Origin: Nemophila menziesii | Taxonomy: Eukaryota > Streptophyta > Magnoliopsida > Boraginales > Hydrophyllaceae | Direction: 5' to 3' | NCBI GenBank assembly: GCA_029959085.1 | Contig: JARWIR010000043.1 | Span: 2,976,001-3,040,000 of the forward strand | DNA: 64,000 bases | In this document: piece by piece, positions 21,021 to 32,063 of the stretch | How the letters are laid out: the number at the start of each line of letters is the position of its first letter | Numbering within the stretch: the first letter of the stretch is position 1 | Made by a program: the position numbers and the translations under genes | Notes under the pieces: model-generated | What the model saw: only the letters and a program-made list of their open reading frames with translations | The model's database searches: none | What the model was told of the DNA's origin: nothing

Positions 21021-22360
21021 GGACTGAACCGGGAGGGTAGAACTGGTAGGTGCAATTTCAAGATAATAAAAACACCAATGAAATAACAAACAATATAAGA
21101 GACAATGACACCGACAACCAAGAGAGGCAACTCTGCCAACCCGCCTTGAGAGGAACCAAAACGCTCTTCTTTGTGCCAAGAGAAACAAGAACCAAAGAAC
21201 CAGAAAGGTGCAAAAACACCTACACCAACCGACACCAAATCCACGAGGTAGGAAAAATCGTCAAGAGCGAAGTAAGTAGCTAATTCATACCTACAAATTG
21301 GATCATCGCAATAAAGAGTGATTTTTTAGATCGAGAAAAGGGGTAACTCTTTGGGAGGAGTAAAAATGAATAGCCACGAAAGCAGTCTAGACGAGGCACT
21401 AAAACCAAGAATGGGACGACACCACTAGCATCAAACACAAACACAATCTCCTCTCCTCAAGCCTATCCACACAATCGCTAACCAAGTAAATTGAGTAGGA
21501 AAAAATCGAACAACTTAAACCTCGAGTGAACGACAAACACCCAAGGCTTTTCAAGTTTGAATCACCCCGTCCCAAACCCAAAACCATCCTTGAATCACCA
21601 CCAGCGAATCGAGTACACCCGCAAAAGACGAAGGAACAACAACGGTCAAAATGACACAAAAACACCTCTTCTGAAAATCCCCACACTTAGTTACAATTTT
21701 AGAAAAATGGCAAAATTCAACGAATAAAAATGACAAAGACGCTTTATTATCGAATGGCAGAAAAGAAAGGAAATCATTTACAATTGAAGATGAGGAGGAA
21801 AATCACTTTAAATAAATTGATGAATTAACTTTCCATACTAGACCTCTATCATTTTTGCTCGTTGAATCTTATCATTTTGAGTATCTCTATTGAAGAACGT
21901 TACTAAACTTTGCAGGCGTGGTGCTAATGGTGATTTGGTCGGGGAAGTGTATGCGGTGGTGGGGAAGGGGGCGGGGGGACTTGTAAAGCAGATGGATGGA
22001 TGTTGGGTTGATGGAAATTTGATATTAAAAAATATATAATTATCATTATTGATGTTTAATATATAAAATTTAAATTATCTTCAAATGAACTGTCATTTTA
22101 TTTTTCATAAACTGGATTTGGAAATAAAATTAACGAGGATAAAAACGAAGTTGAAGAATTATTTGGGAAACTGGCCAATATTTGGAGAGGGCAAAAATTT
22201 CTCTAAAAAGTAATGATAACTTTAAAATATGATTTTATAATTAAAGTCGTACATGAAATTTAAACCTTTCTAAAGATCCCATAATTTTGTTTTAAGTGAT
22301 GTCATCTGGGCCGCGTCTTGTACTATTTATTATGTATACGTGGGTCACTCTGTTGCCAGC
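21021..22360. other. no gene seen
   Basis: Overlapping open frames on both strands at 21000-21740 have no recognisable domain and look like low-constraint sequence, possibly an eroded LINE continuation. 21960-22300 is AT-rich promoter-side DNA of the MHX gene. Confidence 0.45.
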
Positions 22361-22367
22361 ATTTCTC

Positions 22368-22374
22368 TATAAAT
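22368..22374 (+). promoter_or_regulatory. candidate TATA box of MHX
   Basis: TATAAAT, 120 bp upstream of the MHX start codon, in a TCTCTATAAATGATAGG context. If used, the leader would be about 90 nt and would hold the two small upstream frames at 22425-22456. Confidence 0.5.
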
Positions 22375-22424
22375 GATAGGATCGATCTATCTACCTTCTT
22401 TTTTTACTTTCATTAAAACACATT

Positions 22425-22456
22425 ATGAATTTTTAATGTTGTTTCTAGCTGCTTAA
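22425..22456 (+). promoter_or_regulatory. two overlapping short upstream ORFs in the MHX leader
   Basis: uORF1 22425-22436 (M-N-F-stop) and uORF2 22436-22456 (M-L-F-L-A-A-stop) overlap by one base in TAATG. Arabidopsis MHX is known for a uORF and a leader intron that tune its expression. Here CTTTCAG directly before the start codon (22487-22493) could be a 3' splice site, in which case this stretch would be intron. Confidence 0.5.
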
Positions 22457-22493
22457 TCCAAGTATCGTACAGTGTCATCTGAACATCTTTCAG

Positions 22494-24583
22494 ATGGCAT
22501 CTGCTACTTATCCGTACCACATCCATGGAGATTCCAACATTTTCGGACAAGAGAAATGTCCAGATTATCTTCTATCTCCGCATGAAACCACACTTGGAAA
22601 AGGTTTCAGAACATTCTTGTACTCAGTTGCTCTCGCTTATTGTTTCATCGGATTATCAGCTATAACTGCCAGATTCTTCAAGTCAATGGAAAATGTCGTT
22701 AAACATACAAGAACAGTAGTGGAAATCGATCCTGATACAAATGTTAAAACTGTCAAACACGTCAAGGTTTGGAATTACACAATCGCTGATATCACTTTAT
22801 TGGCATTTGGGACAAGCTTTCCCCAAATTTCGTTAGCTACAATTGACGCAATTAGGAATCTAGGCAAATTAGATGCTGGAGGTTTGTTTCATAAATTTTA
22901 ATTTAGTTCCCATATTCTGATTAAAAATTATTGACGAAGAATTAATTACTTATGAAGAAAGATAGGGGTATATTTGCAACATTTTTAAATTTGTGGTGAA
23001 TAACAGGGTTGGGTCCAGGGACACTGGTTGGTTCAGCTGCCTTTGATCTATTTCCTATCCACGCGGTTTGTGTTGTGGTTCCTAAAGCTGGAGAATTAAA
23101 AAAGATCTCAGATATTGGAGTATGGCTTGTTGAACTCTTTTGGTCTTTCTGGGCTTATGCTTGGCTCTACATAATCTTAGAGGTATTAGTAATATCCATT
23201 CTTTCATTTTCAAATAAATCATTTTATTTTTGTTTAATTAATAGTGAATTTACAGGTGTGGACTCCAAATGTTGTTACTCTATTGGAGTCATTATTAACT
23301 GTGCTTCAATACGGACTACTTCTTATTCACGCCTATGCTCAAGATAAACGCTGGCCCTATTTTTCCCTTCCTTTGTAAGTTTAATGAGTCTTCATTTCTC
23401 AACTTTCTTTTGGATATGCATAACTGATATATTTCTTGTGTTTCAGGGAAAGAGATGAGAGGCCCGAGGAATGGGTTCCGGAAGAAGATTCTTCTCCCAA
23501 ACATGAAAAGAAAGTTCAATTTGATGTAGAAGAAAACAGTCCTACTTACGCGAATAATCCAGTACATGAAACAAGTGAGACTCTATTCGATTCTTTTTAT
23601 TTCTCGATTTTTTGGGGAAAAAAAACTGTTTCTTAATCGTAGCAAATAATTGGGTACAGGTTCTCAATATCAAAAGTTGCCTAGTAATGATGCTTCTGGA
23701 TCCTCGATGGAGCATATTAAGAATGAAGAATCTCATTTATTTGTAATTTGGGGAAAGCAATTTACAGACGCACTTATGGTACTAAACAAATTTTCAATTT
23801 CTCTTAAATTTCTTCATTATCCTAAACAAATCATCTACATTTAATACAGTTGGAAACCATGGAATCAAGAAAAAACACACCCAATGTATACCTCCGCCTA
23901 GCAAAAATGTGCTGGCATTCACTCCTAGCACCATGGAAACTTCTTTTCGCTATAGTACCTCCATATCAGATAGCACATGGATGGATAGCTTTCATTGGAT
24001 CATTAATATTCATCAGTGGAATAGCATACATAGTAACAAAACTCACAGATGTAATCAGCTGTGTCACGGGTATAAACCCATACGTTATAGCATTCACAGC
24101 ATTAGCCGCCGGAACCTCATGGCCCGATTTGGTCGCTAGTAAAATTGCTGCAGAACGACAAATTACAGCCGACTCTGCAATTGCCAATATTACTTGCAGG
24201 TTTTTTTTGTTATTTAATTATTTTACTCTAAATAACAATATTCTTCATATTTCTAAATTGTCCCTAAATTATTAATAATTTGCAGCAACTCAGTGAACAT
24301 ATATATAGGAATTGGTATACCGTGGCTTATTGATACATTATACAACTACATTGCATATAATGAGCCATTGAGAATACAAAATGCTGATGGTCTTAGTTTC
24401 TCGTTACTTGTTTTCTTTGCTACTTCTGTTGGTTGTATTGGAGTATTGGTGTTAAGACGTTTAGTATTTGGTGGTGAGCTTGGAGGACCGAGACTTTGGG
24501 CATGGGTCACTTCTGTATATTTTATGTTCCTTTGGCTTATTTTTGTTGTTTTATCATCCCTTAAAGTCTCGGATGTTATATAA
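22494..24583 (+). CDS. MHX: Mg2+/H+ exchanger MHX (cation/Ca exchanger superfamily), 7 exons
   Basis: Vacuolar-membrane antiporter of the plant MHX type, moving Mg2+ (also Zn2+, Fe2+) into the vacuole against protons. Exons: 22494-22881, 23007-23182, 23256-23374, 23447-23574, 23660-23778, 23850-24199 and 24286-24583. All introns are GT-AG and frames join cleanly to 525 aa (Arabidopsis MHX about 539). The two alpha-repeat signatures of the NCX/CaCA fold are present: GTSFPQ (residues 106-111) followed by [16 protein letters not shown], and GTSWPD (398-403) followed by [15 protein letters not shown]. Several hydrophobic segments flank them (for example 39-61, 351-372 and the last 60 residues). 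Between them is a charged cytosolic loop (about 220-300) rich in E, D, K and S. The start is the first ATG in frame and is immediately preceded by a splice-acceptor-like CTTTCAG. It stands tail to tail with PHR2. No damage seen. Confidence 0.95.
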
Positions 24584-25278
24584 CATCCTTTCCTTGGTCT
24601 TTCTTATATTTGTTATAATTTTTTGGTCTTTTGAGAATCACATTAGATCTACTTAAGGCCACGAATTGTATGGGGGCAAAGCGAAGGCATTTTTCACTTC
24701 ATCAAACCATTAGGCATATATATACTTTCTTTTTCAGTTAGACTGTGAATAAATATAGCTATAAACAGAAGCAGCAGTGACTTTGTTGTATTTGTATTTG
24801 TATATGAATGCTGCTATTTTTCCAAGTAAATGATATTTTACGTTGTTATAATGATGTTACTGATATTGATGCAAAAGTCCATTTATGTTAGTGGTATTTA
24901 ATGATATATTACAAGTATACGCAAAGATTTTGAGAAGAAAAAGGTGAAATACTCAATATTCTCTCAGATTTAGTATCAAGAACAATGTATAGAGCAAAAA
25001 AGAAAAGATACCTCAACAGAACAAAACATATATTGTAAAGTACTAATTTGGAGAAGACTCAATAAAATATCAAGTACAAGAGAACTGAACATTCTTTTTC
25101 GCAAAAAGGGCAAAATTCAAAAAATGTCACAACTAAGTTGTTTCTGCAATTGATGATACAATGATTTTTCCGAGTTGAATGGTTTTTTTCACTATTTCAA
25201 CATATCCTGCTTCAACAATTGAAAATTTAAATAAAAATAATACATAATATGATAACACACTCTTCTCCTCCTTCAACT
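24584..25278. other. tail-to-tail 3' flanks of MHX and PHR2
   Basis: 695 bp between the two stop codons. It is AT-rich, likely holding both 3' UTRs, with no further coding signal or transposon ends seen. Confidence 0.6.
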
Positions 25279-27145
25279 TTATGCAGCAGCACCTGTACAA
25301 GCTGTGACTGGAGCAGCATTCTGTTGAGTTGCAGAACTGTATTTCTTGGTGATAAACCTAATAAACCATAAACACAATTCATTAAATACACATACAATCT
25401 GTTTACTTATATTGGTTCATTAATTTTCACCTGAAGAAATCTCTCCATAACAATTCGTACATCAACCAGTTCATTCCAGTATCAGATGAACCACCACCTC
25501 CACTATCTTTTCGGTTCGAAGCAGCAGAGATAGCACTGATCAAATCATTACATTCAAAGTGCAAGAACATTTTAGTATGTGGGTATAGCCAGATGAGTTA
25601 TAAGAGGTAAGTGAAAAGTACCTTGTAGCAGTTTTTTTAAGCTCATCAAACATGTATCTAGGAGAAAGACAACCCATAGCTAACCATGGAGAGATTTTAC
25701 AAGAAAAGTTAGCACCATAAATACTATCATTACCATTCTTTGTTCCTGTATGTGGTTGTGCTTTACACTCTGCTGCAAATCTTGTAAGCCTCTGCATTGC
25801 TTCTGTTTCTCCCCCCACAAGAGATGCATTATTACCTGACTTTCCATTCTACATATAAATAAATAAACAAAAAAATAAAACCATTAAAACCAGACTCATA
25901 ATATAAAATTAAAAAAGTTCTTCAAGTATTCACAAACCCCTTTTCCTCCACACTCATCTACCAATATATTATCGTAAAATTGTACGCTAGAGTATAATGA
26001 CTATAGTTTCTTGATCATACATCTACTACACTTAGAATAGTTATTTAAACATGATACTTAAGCATCATAATACAAAATCTCTCAATTCACAATGGTGCCA
26101 CTCATTCTTGATAAGATATGTGCATCTATATAACAGAATTACGGAACTATACAATTAAGAAAAGTAAATGGAGAATTAATACCTGACCCATAGAAGCATT
26201 TGGATTGAGTCCAAGATCAACTAAAGATGGAACTTCCCCAGGCTCAACATCTCCTCTAGAAGGCAAACCTTTAAGCTGATCTAATGCCTCAATCGCATTT
26301 CTAACCTCCAATCTCTTCACTTTCTCCTTAAATCCGCCGTAATTAGTTGGCATTTGCTCCAATTTGAAAGGTAAATCATCGATATGGTACAATGTGCTTC
26401 CCCACATGTACTTTACTTCCACTCCCTCATCCTTCATTGCTGCTTCAACCTTTTCCTCGGCCTTTACCTCATCGCGTGAAACCTCTCTGTGAGCATACAC
26501 TGCATCCGCACCAATCGCTTTTGCAAGCTCCACCAACACGGTTTCGGGTTTCCCGATCCTAACAACAAGGTCGGACCCTCTAGCCTGTAAATTCTTTCTC
26601 AAATCGGATACTGATTCAATCAGGAAGGTGGCGCGATATGGGCCGGTTTTATCAAAGCCTGAAGATGATTTTCCATAATCTCTGGGGTCGAAACAGTAAA
26701 CAGGCAATACAGACATGGCTTCATTGTTAGCTGACGTCAGACATTCATTGTCATGGAGACGGAGATCGTTTCGGAACCAAACGACGGCGGCTTTTCGTAA
26801 GGCAGCGCCGTTGGATGGGTCAGAAGGGCGGAGAGGGTTGAGAGTGAGAGGATTCTGAAGTGGGTTAGCTGAGATAGTAGATTTAAAGAAGGATTTAGGT
26901 GGGGTTAGTGTAGAAGAGAGAGATAGGCGAGAAAGAGATGAGATTTGAGATGGGATTTTAACTTTAGTAGGTTGAGAGGTGAAAAGGGCAGAGATTTTTT
27001 TAGCTGGGTTGATGAAGTGGGTAGGGAGGATGGTGGCTAAAGATAAGGAAATGGAGGCGACGAATGGCGGAGGAGGTGGTGGTGGAATAGGGTGGTCTTC
27101 TGCGGTGTCTGAGTTTTCTGGGGATTGTTGAGTTATTGGATCCAT
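25279..27145 (-). CDS. PHR2: photolyase/blue-light-receptor-like PHR2, 4 exons
   Basis: Member of the photolyase/cryptochrome superfamily of the short PHR2 type; its biochemical role is not settled. Exons on the minus strand: 27145-26183, 25848-25622, 25535-25431 and 25357-25279, all GT-AG, giving 457 aa (Arabidopsis PHR2 447). Residues 1-117 form a Ser/Pro-rich leader with a run of seven or more prolines (20-27) that may be a transit peptide. AVVWFRNDLRLHDNE (120-134) opens the alpha/beta antenna domain, which runs to about 290 (PVYCFDPRDYG, WGSTLYHIDDLPF). The helical FAD domain is cut short: only SCKISPWLAMGCLSPRYMF and NWLMYELLWRDFFRF remain before the end ACTGAAA. The same shortening occurs in Arabidopsis PHR2, so it is a family trait and not local damage. 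This is not a CRY-DASH protein. Confidence 0.94.
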
Positions 27146-27377
27146 TGAGTACGTGAGGTGAATGAGTTGAGAAGAAGAAGATGATGATAAGAGCCGGTTG
27201 TAGGTGTAACAGTGTAGGTGTTTTTCTTTATTATTAAGATGGTGTTTGGTGGGAAATGTTAGGGGTGTTTTTGCGATTTTTATTTAGTTGATGATGTTTT
27301 CTTAAGCCACACCTAACTTTTTCTTTAATTTGTGATTAAAGATACATTCCGATCAATTTGTTAGAGCGTTGTCCAAA
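27146..27377 (-). other. PHR2 upstream region
   Basis: 5' flank of PHR2 with a GAAGAAGAAGATGATGAT-like purine-rich leader on this strand. No clear TATA box picked out. Confidence 0.4.
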
Positions 27378-29130
27378 AAAAAGATCAAATTGATAGAGAA
27401 GTGCTTATCAAAGCAGTTCTCCAAGTCATCCCTACTTACACAATATCCATTTTTTCCTTTCTACTTGGTTTTTGTAGGAAATTGATATCGATTATCGCGT
27501 GTTTCTGGTGAAACTCTCTCGCTAAAAGAAAGATCCATTGGCTCGTGGAGAAATGACGGCAGCAAAAGTAATAGGAGGTATGGAATTTAGAGACTTGAAA
27601 CATCCGAATACGGTGCTATTGGCTAGGCAGACATGGAGAATTTTACAACATCCGGAATCTCTGGCAGCGCGTGTACTTAAAGGCATTTACTGTCCACACA
27701 AAGAGTTTCTGGAAGTCAAGTTGAGACAGAGTCGGTCTTGGTTGTGGGCGAGCATCTTGGAAGGCAGCGACTTGCTCGTCAAACATGGGATCGTGCAAAT
27801 TGGGAACAGCGAGTCAACTCAGATTTGGGACAACAAATGGTTGCCCTTCAGGACGAATAAAGGATAAACCGGCTGGGGTGACAATTGAAACAGTCAACCA
27901 GCTTATGAAAACCAACGACGATGATTGGGACTCGGATGTAATCGATTCGGTAATACCTATCCCAGTTAAAGAAGAAATTTATAGGACACCAATACTCGAT
28001 CGAGAGTCACATGATACCTTTACCTGGCCGTACACGAAGTCGGGAGTATATGCAACTAAGTCGGGATATCAAGTACTAACACGGGACAACTGGAGACAGT
28101 GCAACAGACGTCGGCTCGGGCGCAACTACTAAGTCCAACATTGTTAAATAAAATATGGAAGTCAAATGTACCTAATAAAGTCAGAAATTTCAATTGGAAA
28201 GCATGTCGAGATATTTTACCTACGCGACAGAATCTGTACCATAAGCACTGTAGTGACACCAACTGGTGCCATCGGTTCAATGAGATTACAGAAACAAACA
28301 TTCATCTTCTTTTAACGTGTGCTTTTTGTAGGCGGGTGTGGGCGGAGTCGGTTTTACAACTTCAAGTCCCTGAAGAGGAGCCCCACAGCCTTGGTGAATG
28401 GCTTACCAAAGTGTTTGGCAACGTGGACAACTCTATTTGGGATAAACGAATACTTACTGCTTACCTAATGCTTATATTATGGAATACATGGAAACACAAA
28501 ATGAAATGTTCACATGAAAATGGAACACTTAACGTTAATTATGTCCTAGTTGCCACTAATATAACTATGAAAGATTTATTTGGACAGGATTGGGAGGAGG
28601 CACCTAACACCGGGGACCAGATTCGAGGAGGGAATAGGACCTTAACTCCGGAGCGGTGTTCCAAGAGGACACCCAAGTCATTTTCACCAGTGATGCCTCC
28701 TTTACATCGAAAACGGAGCAAAGTGGAATTGGTTTGGTCAGGAGAGACGTGGGTTTGCATACGCGACAAGTGTACTCGAAACCAATTTGGACAGATTCGG
28801 TGGCCGAAGCAGAAGCAATAGCGGTTACGAAAGCGGTCAAACTAGCTCGACTAGATAGAGGCAAGAAGACGGTGATCTGCTCCGACAACCTTGAGTTTGT
28901 TCAAGGTATAGCATCGTTGCCGATAGCGTGGTGGAAGGTCAGGTCGTTAATTAAGCGGCTCTTACTGGATGCTGAGGAACATGAAAACGTGTCCTTCAGG
29001 CACATTCCGAGACGGCATAATGGTTGGGCTAACAGAGCGGCGCGGAACACTAGGCAACATGCATCCTGGAGGGGACAACAGTTCCAGCTTACCGTCCAAT
29101 TCGGTAGACTAGGTATAGGCTAACCGGGAC
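27378..29130 (+). pseudogene. LINE 3' half (RT end, zf-RVT, RNase H)
   Basis: Blocks in order on the plus strand: EVLIKAVLQVIPTYT near 27400 (end of reverse transcriptase), GGMEFRDLKHPNTVLLARQ from 27580, LKGIYCP and SWLWASILEGSDLLV, then after a frameshift the WPYTKSGVYATKSGY block (near 28025), the zf-RVT region (LLNKIWKSNVPNKVRNFNW at 28137, ETNIHLLLTCAFCRRVW near 28290) and, after another shift, an RVT_3-type RNase H (28690-29090: SDASF, EAEAIAV, CSDN, RHIPRRHNGWANRAA). The acidic RNase H positions D, E, D remain, but at least two frameshifts make it a pseudogene. The 5' part is missing. Confidence 0.9.
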
Positions 29131-30309
29131 ACGGCGCCACCTTTCTGATTGAACAAAAAAAAGATAGAGAACTTGTATAAAAAAACCACCTAGAGACGCA
29201 TGGAGAAATAAAGCTACATAAAAAAATAAAGCTAATTCAGTATTGGAAACTAAAATTTTAAGAATTAGAGAAGTGGTTTTGGTGACTCATTTCTACCTAG
29301 CAGATGTTTTTTTACTAAGTAACTGTCTTAATATTATCAGTCACCTAATGACTCAACACTAATAGTTAGGAATATTTTGATGTCATTTAATGACATATGT
29401 AATATTGTTGAGGATAGGAATTTTTTTTTACTCCTAAAAGTAAGAATAAAGAAGTTGACTAGATTGCCAAACACTACTTAGAAGGTAGCTTGTTTGGTAA
29501 TTGAGTCCATTATATATCTTTCCAATTAGAGAGGACGATTTTTGAGGATGTCATACCTTAGGTATTGGCTGACTACTTTGATAACTTTGGGTGTTTTTAC
29601 TCTAAACTATTTATATAGATTCTGTTTGACTAAAGTTACTCTTTGTAAGATGAATAGGTGTACAAGTTGTTGAATTTAAGAAACAGAATAGTTGTCTGAT
29701 CACGAGTAAAAAGAAGATATTTATTGAAGAAAAATAAATTAGAATATGAAATTAGATATCTTCCTCGTGTGATAAATTATCAGATGAGTACAATGGTATC
29801 GTGGTGGTGTGGTCCGTTGTTAATAAGCTACACTTTCTTAATTGGTGGTTGATTTTAATGCAAAGTATATCTCAGTTTTCGTTGACTTTTCGTAAAGTTA
29901 CTACTTTTTTTTGTTTGGGACAATTTGGGATTTTGGGTTGGTTGTGTTTTTCGTCTTGAAAGTCCTGTTAAGGTATTCTTATTTGCTTTACCCTAAACTA
30001 AGTAATCTAGAAGCTGTTATACATTCTAAAGAGGATGACTATTATGTTGTGAACCATGATTTCAATTACTATTGCAATATGGTTAGCCAAATGGTCTTGT
30101 TGTCATCATTATATTTGAAACCTAATTAAATGATTAAGAAAGGGGTGAATAAAACAATATGTAATAATAAAATTTGACTCGAAAACGTAATACTTGATTT
30201 TACTTAAAGCCAAACGTCGTAGTTTTATTGGATTTTAGATAAGTAGACTAAAGTTATACTTAGAGATAAAATAGGTGAGTAAAAATATTCAATCTAACTC
30301 TATGATGAA

Positions 30310-30312
<3 letters not shown>
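29131..30312. other. no gene seen
   Basis: T- and A-rich DNA with no recognisable coding block, no tRNA and no inverted repeats with duplications that I could find. Confidence 0.5.
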
Positions 30313-30353
<41 letters not shown>

Positions 30354-30404
30354 AGGGAGAGAGAGGGAGGGAGGGAGGGAGGGAGGGAGGGAGGGGGAGG
30401 GAGG

Positions 30405-30500
<96 letters not shown>

Positions 30501-30525
30501 GAGGGGGGAGCGAGGGAGGGAGGGA

Positions 30526-30605
<80 letters not shown>
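30313..30605. repeat. (GA)n / (GGGA)n microsatellite, about 293 bp
   Basis: Three GA blocks separated by GGGA-rich stretches (30346-30410 and 30495-30532). The strand-symmetric long open frames over it are artefacts of the repeat. Confidence 0.98.
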
Positions 30606-30611
<6 letters not shown>

Positions 30612-30769
30612 CTTCCTTGCCTATATCCAGTATCCACTACCTAAGGTATGTACACCCTTAGAATTTCAACTCCACCAGAACTCCTTGTAACTTTTAAAGA
30701 TAAGACCACAAACCTTTAAACTCTCTTCGAAAGACCACACTAGTGCTCTCACATATATTGAGAAAAATA

Positions 30770-30950
30770 AGATGTCAATCTCTACTCAGGTTACAACATT
30801 TCACAAGTCTGTGAGACCTTTTCTTATGTATCACCACACAAGGACTAGTAGACAATCTCTACTCCGATCTAACACTCACTCTTCGTGAAACCTTCTCATG
30901 AGTCAAGTGTATCACCACACAAGTACTAGTAGACAATTTCTACCCTAAAA
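30770..30950. repeat. ~82-bp imperfect duplication
   Basis: GTATCACCACACAAG followed by ACTAGTAGACAAT and a CTAC block occurs at about 30826 and again at about 30908, with AGTCTGTGAG/GTGAAACCTT-type similarity upstream. This may be retroelement leader or LTR debris. Confidence 0.6.
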
Positions 30951-31381
30951 TTCTATGATTTGACTTATTGTTCAAGGTTGGATCTTTCCTTTTAGTTTTT
31001 GTGTATTTCATCCACATGGTTGTATGAAAACTTTACCTAAAAATTTAAAATAGCTGAAAGATAATTCGTTGGTTAACTTGTTGATAAAGATGTCTTAGTT
31101 ATTTTAAGTTTATTTATACTAGTAATTAAGTACCGTTCTGGTTAACGTTGTTTGTGTAATTATAATATTTGTTTGTATTGAATAAAAAAAATGTTTTTTC
31201 TCAATATTTTTTTATATTTGCTTAAGATACTTCTTTTTTGTCAAAGTAATTCATCAAAATGAAAGGTTCCGAATACTTCTATATTTACAATATTTTATAT
31301 GCATAAAGGATCTAGCCTATTTCTAATTCCGAAAATTGCCCATAACCTATAAAAAGGTGTATTCTTATCGGTAATGGCACA
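30951..31381. other. no gene seen
   Basis: AT-rich sequence without recognisable features. Confidence 0.5.
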
Positions 31382-31645
31382 TCATCTAATTTTCTTGGCC
31401 ACACAGTCAGACACGTTGTTCGCGGATCTTGCAATGTGACGAAAAGAGATGCGAGTGTCTCCTTTAGCCAACTCCTTGATTCTGTGAATAACCTGGCTAA
31501 TCTGGCAGGATAATTTTGATGATCTACTGAACCGATTTCGAGGTTGTCGGATTGAATGTCTTACCCACTCCTTGTAATTCACTCGCTTCTTTAGTAGTTT
31601 TAAAACAATCGTGGCGTTTCTTTCTTCTAATATTTTGCATATCAT
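31382..31645 (-). pseudogene. LINE-type RNase H C-terminal fragment
   Basis: The minus strand encodes CQISQVIHRIKELAKGDT then RISFRHIARSANNVSDCVAKK, the last third of a plant LINE RNase H domain (F-x-H-I-x-R-x-x-N-x-x-x-D). The upstream catalytic part is not present nearby. Confidence 0.75.
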
Positions 31646-31833
31646 AACTTCCCCAAAGTAAAGAAAATGTACGAGGAGATATCCCCAACAACTGTTTCGT
31701 AGGGTTGTATAACTTTCAGTAAATATTTTACGAGTTTAATATTTCGTTCTGTCAGTCTCTTACCAATAATTTTATCTATATTATATGTATTTATTTATTT
31801 TCATTAAAGGTCATATATTAAAATAATACTAAA

Positions 31834-32055
31834 GAATCAACTGGCCAGAGCCTTGCTATTTCTTCAGCACTTAAAGGGGAGGTCCAAATTCGAATCCCTT
31901 CCCTAACGGGTGTAAAATGAGAGGTACAAGGCTCGAATGGGTCACCTAGTTCTGATTTACCATGAGAATATATATGGGGAGGCATGTATATCTCTGTGGG
32001 ATTAGTCGGGTGCGCGTAAGCTAGTCCGGGATCCATGTAACCAAAAAAAAAAAAA
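31834..32055 (+). mobile_element. SINE (Au-like), TSD ATACTAAA
   Basis: 222-bp element with a 5'-shortened tRNA-like head (ACTGGCCAGAGCCTTGC, B-box region AATTCGAATCCC), a body with GGGTGTAAAATGAGAGGTAC and a 3' part GTGGGATTAGTCGGGTGCGC...AGCTAGTCCGGGA, then a run of A. The 8-bp direct repeat ATACTAAA flanks it (31826-31833 and 32056-32063). The 3' block resembles the Au SINE family as I remember it. Relatives occur at 51080, 63503 and 63838. Confidence 0.85.
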
Positions 32056-32063
32056 ATACTAAA

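Noticed and set aside
21000..21740. Overlapping open frames of 60-95 codons on both strands
   Set aside because: No domain, no splice-bounded gene model, mirror-image frames typical of low stop density.
26147..27145. PHR2 as a CRY-DASH or full CPD photolyase
   Set aside because: The FAD domain is too short and the exon sequences follow Arabidopsis PHR2, not CRY3.
30260..30661. Open frames of 125 and 128 codons
   Set aside because: Same artefact over the GA/GGGA microsatellite.
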